The position numbers and the translations under genes are program-made. This document shows positions 17,648 through 28,000 of a stretch of 64,000 nucleotides of DNA, piece after piece. The notes below the pieces were generated by a model. The model saw only the letters and a list, made by a program, of their open reading frames with translations. It ran no database searches and was not told the origin of the DNA. Source of the stretch: JAFDYH01 sp049840875 (GTDB taxonomy: Bacteria > Bacteroidota > Bacteroidia > Chitinophagales > Chitinophagaceae); the NCBI GenBank assembly GCA_049840875.1, contig JASGJE010000006.1, positions 1 to 64,000 on the forward strand, written 5' to 3'. Numbering within the stretch: the stretch's first letter is position 1; every line of letters begins with the position of its first letter.

Positions 17648-18406
17648 TTAAAACAAAGCTGCCACATTTTGTTTTTCATTTACCTCCTGCATTAATTTCT
17701 CCGCGTTCCGGTAAGTTGCACGAAACAACGTACTGCCAAGACTTACCCTGTGTACGCCAACTTTTGCAAGATCACTAAACGATGGCAAACCAGGCATCGA
17801 AAGAATATTTACGGGTAATGAAACCGCTGAAGTTATTTCTTTTATCGCGTCTATGTCTGAAACAAAAGGCACAAAAATACCGCTGGCGCCTGCCGTTTCA
17901 TATTTTCTAATTCTTTCTATTGTCACCGATTGAGGTGACGGAACTTTCAACAGGTAACCATCTGTTCTGGCATTGATAAACAGATTCCGTTTTGATTTAT
18001 TTAAATGATTCCGAATGCCTTTTAGCTTTTCGCAAAAGCTATCAACAGAAACCAGTTCACGTTTCTTTGCGTCTTCAAAGTTGATTCCAACGACGCCAGC
18101 ATCAATCAATTGATCAATATTGCTGATAATTCCTTCAATAGTATCGCTGTAACCGGCTTCAAGATCCACCGTAACAGGTATTGATACGCCACTAACAATT
18201 CTTTTTACCATATAAAGCAATTCTGAAAAGGGAATGTTCTCGCCGTCTTCATAACCTAATGCAACTGCAATAGCAAGGCTCGAAGTAGCAATTGCTTTAT
18301 AGCCGTTTTTCTCAGCCAGCCTGGCGCTATAGACGTCCCAACTATTTGCCAGAATCAGCAGTGATTTCTGCTGATGTAATTGCACAAAAGTTTCGTAGCT
18401 ATTCAT
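17648..18406 (-). CDS. Isocitrate lyase/PEP mutase family protein
   Basis: A 252-residue TIM-barrel enzyme of the isocitrate lyase/phosphoenolpyruvate mutase superfamily. Landmarks: ILANSWDVYSARLAEKNGYKAIATSS at the N-terminus, VTVDLEAGYSD (metal-binding acidic residues) and GINFEDAK, then INARTDGYL. Members include 2-methylisocitrate lyase, oxaloacetate decarboxylase and PEP mutase; the true isocitrate lyase signature KKCGH is absent and the protein is short, so it belongs to the uncharacterised carboxyphosphonoenolpyruvate-like group. The substrate is unknown. Confidence 0.82.
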   Translation of the reverse strand: MNSYETFVQLHQQKSLLILANSWDVYSARLAEKNGYKAIATSSLAIAVALGYEDGENIPFSELLYMVKRIVSGVSIPVTVDLEAGYSDTIEGIISNIDQLIDAGVVGINFEDAKKRELVSVDSFCEKLKGIRNHLNKSKRNLFINARTDGYLLKVPSPQSVTIERIRKYETAGASGIFVPFVSDIDAIKEITSAVSLPVNILSMPGLPSFSDLAKVGVHRVSLGSTLFRATYRNAEKLMQEVNEKQNVAALF

Positions 18407-18550
18407 TTCAGATCATTTATCCTGTAATTTATTACCCGATAATTGAAAATCAATTAATTCTGGTGAATAAACTTTCATTATGTTGTCAATTTGGTTTCGG
18501 GTACAGGTGATATTCTCGACTATTTATACTTTTTTGTACAAACTCGTCCG

Positions 18551-18558
18551 TATCTTTG
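18551..18558 (+). promoter_or_regulatory. sufB: -7 promoter element of the suf operon
   Basis: TATCTTTG, an exact TAnnTTTG match, ends only 5 bases before the sufB ATG at 18564. Transcription would start at or next to the start codon, so the mRNA may be leaderless. A T-rich TTTTTTG lies upstream at too short a spacing to be a standard -33 box. Confidence 0.65.
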
Positions 18559-18563
18559 CGGCG

Positions 18564-20051
18564 ATGAAAACAGAAACAGAGCAACTCCAAAACGGGATGG
18601 TGGATGAGGGGCTGAACACAATTGAGCAGGCGATACAAAGTGACTACAAGTATGGCTTCGTAACGGAAATTGAAGCCGACGAAGCTCCCAAAGGTTTGAG
18701 TGAAGACATCATTCGCTTTATCTCCTCTAAGAAGAACGAACCAGGATGGATGCTGGAATGGCGATTGAAAGCATACCGGCACTGGTGCCGTATGGCCGGC
18801 GAAGAGCCTACCTGGGCAAACATTAAATTTCCAGCTATCAACTTCCAGGATATTATCTATTATTCTGCGCCGAAGCAAAAGGCAAAACCAAAAAGCCTGG
18901 ATGAAATCGATCCGGAGCTGAGAAGCACATTTGAGAAGCTTGGTATTTCATTGAATGAACAAAAACGTCTCAGCGGCATCGCGGTGGACGTCGTTATGGA
19001 TAGTATTTCAGTTGGTACTTCTTTCAAAGAACAATTATCTGAGCTCGGAATCATTTTCTGTTCTATTACTGAAGCTATCCAGGAACATCCGGAGTTGGTT
19101 AAAAAATATTTGAGCTCAGTTGTTCCCGTTACTGACAACTACTACGCAGCATTGAATTCGGCAGTGTTTACAGACGGTTCATTTTGTTATATACCAAAAG
19201 GCGTTCGTTGCCCGATGGAATTATCAACGTACTTCCGCATTAATGCAGAAAATACAGGACAATTTGAACGAACACTTATCATTGCTGAAGAAGGTAGTTA
19301 TGTTAGTTATCTTGAAGGTTGTACCGCACCAATGCGTGACGAAAACCAATTGCACGCTGCCGTTGTAGAACTCGTTGCTTTAGATAATGCAGAAATAAAA
19401 TACTCCACCGTACAAAACTGGTATCCCGGCGATAAGCAAGGTGTCGGTGGTATTTACAATTTCGTAACCAAGCGTGGTATCTGCAAAGGCAATAATTCAA
19501 AAATATCCTGGACACAGGTAGAAACAGGTTCTTCAATCACATGGAAATACCCAAGTGTAATTTTAAAAGGAGATAACTCTGTTGGTGAATTCTATTCTGT
19601 GGCCGTAACGAATAATCATCAGCAAGCTGATACAGGAACAAAGATGCAGCATCTTGGAAAAAATACAAGAAGCCGCATTGTATCCAAAGGTATTTCGGCT
19701 GGTTTTAGCAATAACAGTTACCGCGGATTGGTGCACGTTAGTAAAAATGCAGCCAATGCCCGCAACTTTTCGCAGTGCGATTCATTATTGCTTGGTGATA
19801 AATGTGGCGCTCATACTTTCCCATACATTGAGGTAAAGAATAGCTCTGCTATTGTCGAGCATGAAGCAACAACTTCAAAGATTGGTGAAGATCAGATTTT
19901 CTATTGCAACCAGCGTGGCATCGATACGGAAACTGCTGTTGCGTTAATCATTAATGGTTTTGCGAAAGAAGTAATGAATCAATTGCCAATGGAATTCGCT
20001 GTAGAAGCGCAAAAACTTCTCGCAATAAGTTTAGAGGGAAGCGTCGGATAA
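18564..20051 (+). CDS. sufB: Fe-S cluster assembly scaffold SufB
   Basis: A 495-residue subunit of the SufBC2D scaffold on which Fe-S clusters are built. The C-terminal half holds the right-handed beta-helix core with conserved stretches: DGSFCYIPKGVRCPMELSTYFRIN, LEGCTAPMRDENQLHAAVVEL, NWYPGDKQGVGGIYNFVTKRG, RGLVHVSKNA and FYCNQRGIDTETA (each partial here). Length is as expected. The frame opens earlier at 18480, but the ATG at 18564 directly follows the -7 box. It is the first gene of a sufBCDSE operon. Confidence 0.96.
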   Translation: MKTETEQLQNGMVDEGLNTIEQAIQSDYKYGFVTEIEADEAPKGLSEDIIRFISSKKNEPGWMLEWRLKAYRHWCRMAGEEPTWANIKFPAINFQDIIYYSAPKQKAKPKSLDEIDPELRSTFEKLGISLNEQKRLSGIAVDVVMDSISVGTSFKEQLSELGIIFCSITEAIQEHPELVKKYLSSVVPVTDNYYAALNSAVFTDGSFCYIPKGVRCPMELSTYFRINAENTGQFERTLIIAEEGSYVSYLEGCTAPMRDENQLHAAVVELVALDNAEIKYSTVQNWYPGDKQGVGGIYNFVTKRGICKGNNSKISWTQVETGSSITWKYPSVILKGDNSVGEFYSVAVTNNHQQADTGTKMQHLGKNTRSRIVSKGISAGFSNNSYRGLVHVSKNAANARNFSQCDSLLLGDKCGAHTFPYIEVKNSSAIVEHEATTSKIGEDQIFYCNQRGIDTETAVALIINGFAKEVMNQLPMEFAVEAQKLLAISLEGSVG

Positions 20052-20064
20052 CAAATTAAAAAAT

Positions 20065-20133
20065 CAAAATTAAAAGTAAAAATCTTCCACAGTAAGCGTG
20101 TCACCTTTTGAATTTTTACTTTTTAATTTTTAC
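20065..20133. repeat. AT-rich inverted repeat between sufB and sufC
   Basis: An arm AAAATTAAAAGTAAAAAT (from 20066) is nearly mirrored by ATTTTTACTTTTTAATTTT (to about 20130) around a spacer of some 28 bases. It may modulate read-through or mRNA stability within the operon. Confidence 0.45.
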
Positions 20134-20169
20134 TTGTGATACAAACTATTTAAAACATACACGACAAAC

Positions 20170-20925
20170 ATGTTGAAGATTCACAATTTACAAGCAGGTA
20201 TTGAAGGGAAAAAGATCTTAAAAGGAATCAATCTTGAAATAAATCCCGGTGAAGTTCATGCTATCATGGGGCCCAATGGTTCAGGTAAAAGCACATTGGC
20301 ATCCGTATTGGCCGGTCGTCCCGATTATGAAGTAACAGACGGAACGGTTGATTTCTGGGGAAAGAATTTATTGGATTTTTCTCCGGAGGAAAGAGCTGGT
20401 GAAGGTTTGTTTCTTGCTTTTCAATACCCCGTTGAGATACCAGGATTGAGCACGACAAACTTTATTAAAACAGCTGTGAATGAAGTACGCAAATACCGTG
20501 GGCAGGAGCCGCTGGATGCCGTTGGTTTCTTAAAACTGATGAAAGAAAAGATGGCGCTGATGAATATCAGCCAGTCACTCCTTAGCCGTCCATTGAATGA
20601 AGGTTTTTCAGGGGGTGAGAAAAAAAGAAATGAAATATTTCAGATGGCGATGCTGGAGCCGAAACTGGCAATTCTGGATGAAACCGATTCAGGTTTGGAT
20701 ATCGATGCAATTCGTATCGTATCAAACGGTGTAGTAAAGCTTCGCAATAAAGATAACGCGGTATTAGTAGTGACACACTATCAACGTTTACTCGACTATA
20801 TCGTTCCTGATTTCGTACATGTATTATACAACGGACGAATTGTAAAATCAGGACCTAAAGAACTGGCATTGGAACTGGAAGAAAGAGGCTATGATTTTAT
20901 AAAGAATGAATTAAGCGAGGCTTAA
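20170..20925 (+). CDS. sufC: Fe-S cluster assembly ATPase SufC
   Basis: A 251-residue ABC-type ATPase that drives SufBCD. Walker A GPNGSGKST at about residues 36-44, Q-loop AFQYPVEIPG, the Suf-specific signature FSGGEKKRNEIFQM, Walker B LAILDETDSGLDID and the switch histidine in VVTHYQR. It has no membrane domain, as expected. Length is standard. Confidence 0.97.
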   Translation: MLKIHNLQAGIEGKKILKGINLEINPGEVHAIMGPNGSGKSTLASVLAGRPDYEVTDGTVDFWGKNLLDFSPEERAGEGLFLAFQYPVEIPGLSTTNFIKTAVNEVRKYRGQEPLDAVGFLKLMKEKMALMNISQSLLSRPLNEGFSGGEKKRNEIFQMAMLEPKLAILDETDSGLDIDAIRIVSNGVVKLRNKDNAVLVVTHYQRLLDYIVPDFVHVLYNGRIVKSGPKELALELEERGYDFIKNELSEA

Positions 20926-20950
20926 ACAATGTGATAATATGCAAATATGC

Positions 20951-20995
20951 TAATCTGCTGATGATTTTGAAGGCAATTAGCAAATCAGCAAATTA
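20951..20995. repeat. Inverted repeat between sufC and sufD
   Basis: TAATCTGCTGAT (20951-20962) and ATCAGCAAATTA (20984-20995) match as an inverted pair at 11 of 12 positions. The flanks are rich in AAATTATC and GCAAAT words, the style of small dispersed intergenic repeats. Confidence 0.5.
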
Positions 20996-21016
20996 TCAAA
21001 TTATCAAATTGTATTT

Positions 21017-22327
21017 ATGAACGCAGTTGAATATTTTAAAGAGCGGTTTGACGAGCTACAAACGAAAACTAATAATAGTAATCTTTCAGGATTGCAAAAA
21101 AGAGCAATAGCAGAGTTTACAGAAAGAGGTATTCCTACAGCCAAGAATGAAGAGTGGAAATATACCCGCATCAGCTCGCTTTTTAATAAAGAATATAAAA
21201 TCTCGCTTCAATCAGAATCGGCTGTAATTACTGAACCGGACATTGATCCATATCGGTTGCCAGGTCACGAAGAAGCAAACCAATTGGTTTTCATCAATGG
21301 GGTTTTCAACGTTTCGCTTTCCATTATACGCTCTTCTGAATTAGTTGTTCTTCCGCTGGAAGAAGCGTCAAAAAATGAATACAGCAAGATTGTTGCGACC
21401 TACCTGGGCGATAGCAGCAATTATCATAAAGACGGCATCAATGCATTAAATACGGCGTTTGCTAATGGCGGCGTTTTCATTTATGTAAAGAAAAGCATCG
21501 TAATAGAACACCCTGTTTATATCTACAACATAGCTGATGCCCGCACAGCAAATGTTTTTTCGCAGCCGCGCAGCCTCGTTTACGTGAGTGAAAATGCACA
21601 GTTGGAGATGGCAGAGACTTATGCCACCATTGGTAAAAGCGAAAGCTTTACAAACCAGGTAATGGAAGTTGTAGTAGAAAAAGATGCACATGTTGAATAC
21701 TATAAAATTCAAAATGATGCGGCGCATGCGAACCAGGTAAGCACAACACATATTCGCCAAACCGGCAAAAGCTATACGCATACAGTTACAATTTCATTGA
21801 ATGGTGGCATCGTTCGCAATAACCTGAACTTAATTCTTGAGGCCGAACATTGCGAAGCACACATGTACGGATTGTATTTTCAGCAAGGCAAGAGTCATAT
21901 CGATAATCATACGATTGTAAATAACGTTAAGCCACATTGTTTGAGTAACGAATTATATAAAGGTGTATTAAGCGATCAATCGAGTGGCGTTTTTAACGGA
22001 AAAATATTTGTACAGCCGCAGGCGCAAAAAACAAATGCTTACCAATCGAATAAAAACATTCTATTGTCCGGTGATGCAAGCGTGAACACAAAACCGCAGT
22101 TAGAGATTTTTGCTGATGATGTAAAATGTTCGCATGGTTGTACTGTAGGACAGTTAGATGAAGAAGGGATGTTTTATTTACGTTCAAGAGGCATTCCTGA
22201 GGATGCAGCAAAGTCATTGCTGGTTCATGCTTTCGCCATTGATATTTTGGAGAAAATCAAACCTGCCGCGATCCGTAACTATGTAGATCAATTGATTTCT
22301 GAACGACTGAAATTCGATGTAGCATGA
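21017..22327 (+). CDS. sufD: Fe-S cluster assembly protein SufD
   Basis: A 436-residue partner of SufB in the scaffold complex. The N-terminal helical part has NEEWKYTRIS, typical of SufD. The beta-helix core contains GLYFQQGKSHIDNHT, SSGVFNGKIFVQPQAQKTN and DVKCSHGCTVGQLDEEGMFYLRSRGI (partial), the SufD/SufB signature region. Its stop overlaps the sufS start (ATGA), indicating coupling. Confidence 0.96.
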   Translation: MNAVEYFKERFDELQTKTNNSNLSGLQKRAIAEFTERGIPTAKNEEWKYTRISSLFNKEYKISLQSESAVITEPDIDPYRLPGHEEANQLVFINGVFNVSLSIIRSSELVVLPLEEASKNEYSKIVATYLGDSSNYHKDGINALNTAFANGGVFIYVKKSIVIEHPVYIYNIADARTANVFSQPRSLVYVSENAQLEMAETYATIGKSESFTNQVMEVVVEKDAHVEYYKIQNDAAHANQVSTTHIRQTGKSYTHTVTISLNGGIVRNNLNLILEAEHCEAHMYGLYFQQGKSHIDNHTIVNNVKPHCLSNELYKGVLSDQSSGVFNGKIFVQPQAQKTNAYQSNKNILLSGDASVNTKPQLEIFADDVKCSHGCTVGQLDEEGMFYLRSRGIPEDAAKSLLVHAFAIDILEKIKPAAIRNYVDQLISERLKFDVA

Positions 22328-23571
22328 CAGAAACAGTAGCATCAATACGTGAAGAATTGGATATAAAGGCAATCAGGAAACAATTTCCGATACTTAATCG
22401 TGATGTGAAGGGCAAGCCGCTTGTTTATTTCGACAATGCAGCCACTTCACAAAAACCGCAAGTAGTAATCGATGCGTTGCTTAACTATTACACTGGTTTT
22501 AACTCCAATATTCATCGCGGTATTCATACACTGGCAGAAGAAGCCACTGCCGCATTTGAAGTCACCAGGGATGCAGTGAAGGATTTTATACATGCTGGTT
22601 CAAGAGAAGAAATTGTTTTCACAAGAGGTACTACCGAAAGTATCAATCTCGTCGCTTATACATGGGGGCGTCAGAATATTAAAGAAGGAGATGAAATCAT
22701 CATCTCGAACATGGAGCATCATTCAAATATAGTTCCATGGCAGATTCTTTGCGGGGAAAAGAAGGCTGTGCTGAAAGCGATTCCTATCAACGATAATGGC
22801 GAAATAATTTTCGAAGAGTTTGAAAAACTGCTGACATCCAAAACGAAATTTATTTCAATCGTTCATGCATCAAATTCATTGGGAACTATTAACCCTGTTA
22901 AAAAAGTAATTGATACTGCGCACAAAAAAGAAATAGTGGTAATGGTGGATGGCGCTCAATCCACAGTTCACCTGGATATTGATGTGCAGGCAATGGATTG
23001 TGATTTCTTCGCATTTTCCTCTCATAAATTATACGGGCCTACTGGTGTCGGTGTGTTGTATGGTAAAAAAGAATTGTTATTATCAATGCCGCCCTTCCAG
23101 GGTGGTGGCGAAATGATTAAACAGGTAACGTTTGAAAAAACTACCTACGCTGATCTTCCTTATAAATTTGAGGCTGGCACACCGAACATAGCTGATACTG
23201 TGGCATTGAAAGCAGCATTGGATTTTATCTTAGAAACAGGAAAGGAAAAAATCCGCAAACACGAAAATGAATTATTGAAGTACGCTACTGCAGAATTGGA
23301 AAAGATACCAGGCCTGAGAATTATCGGCAAGGCAAAGGAAAAAGTAAGCGTTGTTTCTTTCATAGTTGATAATGTACATCCGCAGGACCTGGGAATACTG
23401 TTGGATAATCGTGGTATTGCGGTACGGACAGGCCATCATTGTACACAACCCTTAATGGATCGTTTCTGCATACCCGGTACCGTGAGAGCATCCTTCGCCA
23501 TGTATAACACGAAAGAGGAAATTGATGAATTGGTAAAAGGAGTACAAAAAGCAGTGAGGATGCTTGCATAG
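22324..23571 (+). CDS. sufS: Cysteine desulfurase SufS (class V aminotransferase)
   Basis: A 415-residue PLP enzyme that takes sulfur from cysteine for cluster assembly. The N-terminus has FPILNRDVKGKPLVYFDNAA; the PLP lysine is K235 in FSSHKLYGPTG; the persulfide cysteine is C373 in RTGHHCTQPLMDRF, the short-loop form of group II (SufS) desulfurases, which depend on SufE or SufU. A sufE gene follows. Start overlaps the sufD stop by 4 bases. Confidence 0.97.
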   Translation: MTETVASIREELDIKAIRKQFPILNRDVKGKPLVYFDNAATSQKPQVVIDALLNYYTGFNSNIHRGIHTLAEEATAAFEVTRDAVKDFIHAGSREEIVFTRGTTESINLVAYTWGRQNIKEGDEIIISNMEHHSNIVPWQILCGEKKAVLKAIPINDNGEIIFEEFEKLLTSKTKFISIVHASNSLGTINPVKKVIDTAHKKEIVVMVDGAQSTVHLDIDVQAMDCDFFAFSSHKLYGPTGVGVLYGKKELLLSMPPFQGGGEMIKQVTFEKTTYADLPYKFEAGTPNIADTVALKAALDFILETGKEKIRKHENELLKYATAELEKIPGLRIIGKAKEKVSVVSFIVDNVHPQDLGILLDNRGIAVRTGHHCTQPLMDRFCIPGTVRASFAMYNTKEEIDELVKGVQKAVRMLA

Positions 23572-23587
23572 TTGATGGTTGATGGTT

Positions 23588-23640
23588 AAATTGTTTGATT
23601 GTTATTTAGCCATAAAACAATAGAGCAATAAAGCAATTTA
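23588..23640. repeat. Imperfect inverted repeat between sufS and sufE
   Basis: AAATTGTTTGATTGTTATTT is partly mirrored by AAAACAATAGAGCAATAAAG and CAATTTA. It is the third AT-rich imperfect palindrome within this operon and has a different sequence from the other two. Confidence 0.35.
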
Positions 23641-23644
23641 GACC

Positions 23645-24088
23645 ATGAACGACAACAAAACGATACAGGAAACAGAGCAGGAGATCATTGAAGAATTTGC
23701 GTTATTTGATTCATGGGATGATAAGTATGAATATATTATTGATCTTGGGAAAAGATTACCGGCATTGGATGATAAATTCAAAATCGAAGAGAATACAGTA
23801 AAGGGATGTCAATCTACTGTGTGGCTGGCGACAGATTATAATGATGGGAAAATTTTTTTCAAAGCTGATAGCAATTCCACAATTACCAAAGGCCTTATCA
23901 GTATGTTGATCCGTGTATTGAGCGGGCATACACCGAACGAAATCGCTGATGCAAGACTTGACTTTATCCGTGAAATTGGTATGACAACACATTTGGCACA
24001 AACACGTTCAAATGGATTATTGGCCATGGTAAAACAAATGAAGAATTACGCATTGGCTTATAAATTAAAAGAACAAACGAATTTGTGA
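23645..24088 (+). CDS. sufE: Sulfur acceptor SufE
   Basis: A 147-residue protein that accepts sulfane sulfur from SufS and hands it to SufB. The active cysteine is C55 in TVKGCQSTVWL, in the usual exposed loop. The surrounding SWDDKYEYIIDLGKRLPAL and the later GHTPNEIADARLDFI are family features. Its stop codon overlaps the start of the DUF59 gene. Confidence 0.96.
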   Translation: MNDNKTIQETEQEIIEEFALFDSWDDKYEYIIDLGKRLPALDDKFKIEENTVKGCQSTVWLATDYNDGKIFFKADSNSTITKGLISMLIRVLSGHTPNEIADARLDFIREIGMTTHLAQTRSNGLLAMVKQMKNYALAYKLKEQTNL

Positions 24089-24402
24089 TGATGGACGAAG
24101 AAGTATTGAAACAAAAAGTGATCGAAACATTGCAAACAATTTACGATCCGGAATTGCCCGTAAATATTTACGAGCTGGGCCTGATCTATGAAGTAAATGT
24201 GTTGCCGATAAATAATGTGCAAGTGGTAATGACATTGACTGCGCCTGGCTGTCCGGCTGCACAATCATTGCCGGTAGAAGTAGATCAAAAGCTAAGACAG
24301 ATAGATGGTGTAAATGATGTGCATGTGGCAGTAACGTGGACACCGGCATGGAATAAAAGCATGATGAGCGAAGCGGCACAATTAGAACTCGGTATGATGT
24401 AA
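24088..24402 (+). CDS. DUF59 / MIP18 family Fe-S maturation factor
   Basis: A 104-residue protein of the DUF59 family (SufT-like, also the fold of the eukaryotic CIA factor MIP18). Typical motifs: TIYDPELPVNIYELGLIYEV and MTLTAPGCPAAQSLP with the conserved cysteine, and VAVTWTPAWNKSMMS. The family helps target Fe-S clusters to apoproteins. The ATG at 24088 overlaps the sufE TGA; a GTG just upstream and an ATG at 24091 are alternative starts. Position in the suf operon is the usual one in Bacteroidota. Confidence 0.92.
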   Translation: MMDEEVLKQKVIETLQTIYDPELPVNIYELGLIYEVNVLPINNVQVVMTLTAPGCPAAQSLPVEVDQKLRQIDGVNDVHVAVTWTPAWNKSMMSEAAQLELGMM

Positions 24403-24448
24403 TGCGATTAATAAAATACGAACTAAGAGCTTAAAATAATTAAGAGCT

Positions 24449-24949
24449 ATGAAAATAACCGCCCAGGAAGAATATGGATTACGCATCCTCATCAGGATCG
24501 CATCGTGTAAAGATGAAAACGGAATGAGCATTCCCCAGTTGAGCGAAACAGAGGGACTGAGTAGCCATTATATTGCAAAACTCACCAGGACATTGCGAAT
24601 GGCTGGTTTCATCAATAGTACACCGGGAAATAAAGGTGGTTACGTATTGGCAAGAACGCCGGATAAAATTATCGTCAACGATGTTTTAAAAGCTTTAGGC
24701 GGCGCTCTTTACGATGCTTCTTTTTGTGGAACTCACGTTGGCGCTCTGAATTTATGCACCAACTCAGTAGACTGCTCAGCCCGTTCACTTTGGAAAATGA
24801 TCCAATTCACAGTGGACCAGTTGCTGAATAAAGTAACTCTTCATGATCTTGTTGCAGGGGAAAATGAATCGGGAAAGATGCTCAATTTTATTCTCGAGCA
24901 AAACCAAATGAATGCGAGAGCTGCAGCCGAAAAAATCATGATCCAATAG
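24449..24949 (+). CDS. Rrf2 family regulator with three candidate Fe-S cysteines
   Basis: A 166-residue winged-helix regulator of the Rrf2/IscR family. The DNA-binding part is QEEYGLRILIRIAS, then LSETEGLSSHYIAKLTRTLRMAG and GNKGGYVLART. Three cysteines, C93, C103 and C109, sit where IscR binds its [2Fe-2S] cluster, but the first spacing is 9 residues rather than 5. It probably senses cluster status and controls the suf genes. Unusually it is the last gene of the operon (46 bases after the DUF59 gene) rather than the first. Confidence 0.9.
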   Translation: MKITAQEEYGLRILIRIASCKDENGMSIPQLSETEGLSSHYIAKLTRTLRMAGFINSTPGNKGGYVLARTPDKIIVNDVLKALGGALYDASFCGTHVGALNLCTNSVDCSARSLWKMIQFTVDQLLNKVTLHDLVAGENESGKMLNFILEQNQMNARAAAEKIMIQ

Positions 24950-24967
24950 TATCGCTGATACTTTTTT
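24948..24967 (+). terminator. Intrinsic terminator of the suf operon
   Basis: AGTATC (24948-24953), loop GCT, GATACT (24957-24962), then TTTTT. The stem begins within the stop codon of the Rrf2 gene. Confidence 0.65.
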
Positions 24968-25090
24968 CATCTTCACGAGTCAAAAAATCAGGCGATAAGG
25001 TTAAGAAAATATCAGGCTGCTAATTGAATTTTTTCCTGATGTTAATTGATTGGTAAGAATCGTTATATTAGCTTTACAACAACAGCTATT

Positions 25091-28000
25091 ATGACCACAC
25101 CGATGCGATTGCTTTTTTTTCTTGCGTGTCCTTGCGTCCTGTTTTTTGCTTCCTGCAACTCCTCTACTACTCTTTTCAAAAAAATTTCTCCTGATCAATC
25201 GGGCATTCATTTTAATAACGTGGTTATTGAAAATGATTCCGTCAATCCAATGGATCTCGAGTTTTTGTACAACGGTGGCGGCGTAGGTGTAGGTGATTTT
25301 GATAACGATGGTTTGCCTGATCTTTATTTTACTGCAAGTACCACATCCAACAAATTATACTTGAACAAAGGCAATTTTAAATTCTCTGACATTACTGAAG
25401 AAGCAAAAGTAAAAGGTGATGGCGAATGGTTTAATGCCGTTTCCGTTGTCGATATCAATAATGATGGATGGAAAGATATTTATCTGTCAGCAAGCATTCT
25501 GAAAGATCCTTCACACAGGAAAAATCTTCTTTACATCAACCAGGGCCTGGATAAAAACAAAGTGCCTGTGTTTAAAGAAATGGCTGCTGAATACGGACTT
25601 GCGGACACAAGTCTTTCAGTGCACGCAGCATTTTTTGATTATGATAATGACGGAGATCTCGATATGTATCTCGTTACTACAAAGCTGGCGAGACGTGATG
25701 CACAAAGTTTCAATAGTAATCATGCTAAAGACACAAGCCTGGTTGACTATGATAAATTATTCCGTTGCGACTGGAACGATTCACTAAAGCATCCCGTATA
25801 TACAGATGTGTCGAAAGAAGCAGGGATACATCATCCGGGTTTTGGCCTTGGCATCGCCGTGGCTGATATTAATAAAGATGGATGGAAAGACATTTATGTA
25901 ACCAATGACTTTTACAGCAGTGATCTATTATACATCAACAATAAAAATGGAACATTTTCAGAAAAATCGAAAGAATGCCTGAAACATACCTCGCAAAGTG
26001 CAATGGGCAACGATATAGCTGATATCAATAACGATGGTCTCGCAGATATCATATCTGTTGATATGGCTGCCGAAGATAATTACCGGAAGAAAAAAAATAT
26101 GGCTGGAAATAACTATAACGTATATCGCAACATGCTATGGCAAGGCTATATGTTACAATATGCCCGCAATACATTGCAGTTGAACATGGGTCCTCGCGTA
26201 AATGGTGAAGATTCCATTGGCGAACCTGTATTTGGAGACATTGGTTTTTATGCTGGCGTTGCAGAAACAGATTGGAGCTGGACGCCATCACTCGCAGATT
26301 TTGATAATGATGGCTATCGCGATTTATTAGTAACAAACGGTTATCCGAAAGATGTAACAGATCATGACTTTCTTGCCTACAGAAATGAAACCGGCGCTAT
26401 TGCATCCAAACAACAACTGATTGCAGAAATACCGCAAATAAAAATTCCTAATTACGCTTTTCGTAATACAGGCAAGTTGCAGTTTGAAAACATGACACAG
26501 CAATGGGGCTTATCGGAGCCGTCTTTTTCGAGCGGAGCAGTATATGTTGACCTTGATAATGATGGCGATCTCGATTATGTAATTAACAACATCAACGAGG
26601 AAGCAACCGTTTATGAAAACACGTTGAACAGCCCGGGCAAAGTGAATGCAAATTATCTCAGCGTGCAATTTGAAGGTAGCCCGCAAAACAGAAATGGATT
26701 TGGCGCATGGGCTGAGATCTATTATGACAGTAGTAAAATGCAGGTGTATGAAAACTCTCCGTACAGGGGTTATCTTTCCACAGTGGATGATAAAGCTTAT
26801 TTTGGTTTGGGAAAAACAACAGTCATCGATTCAGTCGTTATCCGCTGGCCCAATTTTACAAAACAAGTTTTAACAAAAGTGCCGGTAAACCAGGTACTCA
26901 AAGTGAATATCAAAAACGCGGCTATCCCTGATAGTTGGACTACTCCAGTCAAAACCTCTCAATCTTATTTTTCTGACATTACGGCTGTTTCGGGTATTGA
27001 TTTCGTTCATAAGGAAACTGACTACATTGATTTCAATAGAGAACGCCTATTACCACATAAACTATCACAATACGGACCTGGTTTAGCTGCAGCAGACGTT
27101 GATAAAAACGGGCTTGATGATATCTACGTTGGAGGCAATTCAAATAACCCAGGCCGATTTTATCTGCAGCAAGCTGATGGAAAATTTATTGCAAAAGATC
27201 TTCCACTCACTTCAGCTACAAATAAACCCGAACAAATGGGCTTATTATTCTTTGACGCCGATGGCGATGGTGATCCTGATCTTTATTGTGCAAGTGGCAG
27301 TAATGAGTTTACAGAAAACACAAGCTACTACCAGGACGTGCTTTATGTAAACGATGGTAAAGGAAACTTCACCATTGATTCATTGGCGCTACCACAAAAT
27401 TTCACCAGCAAAAGCTGTGTGAAGGCAGCCGATATTGATAATGACGGCGATCTTGATTTATTCATAGGTGGCAGAGTATTGCCAGGAAGTTATCCCAAAG
27501 CGGTTAGCTCGTATATCTACAGGAATGATTCGAAAGACGGCAAAATAAAATTCACAGATATAACAGACGAAGTAGCAAAAGGACTGAAAGATGTAGGCCT
27601 TGTTTGCGACGCAATATGGACTGATTTTGATAATGACGGAGCTATCGATCTTATTCTTGCAGGTGAATGGATGCCTGTGACTTTCTTTAAAAACAAGAAT
27701 GGTCATTTTGAAAATATTACCGAACAAACAGGTGTTGCAAAACAATCCGGATGGTGGAACAGTATTGCCGCCGGTGATTTTGACAACGATGGTGATATGG
27801 ATTATATCGTTGGCAATCTTGGTAAAAATTCATTTTATCGCGCCAATGATCAGTACCCCGCACATATTTATGGAAAAGACTTCGACAATAACAGAAGTTT
27901 TGACGCTATTCCAACAATCTTTCTGAAAGATAAAGGGCAGCAAGGTCAAATGAAAGAATTCACGGCACAAAACAGGGATGATATTGTCGAACAACTTCCT

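Noticed and set aside
18480..18563. Upstream extension of sufB
   Set aside because: The -7 box lies inside the extension, and the added residues do not belong to the SufB family N-terminus.
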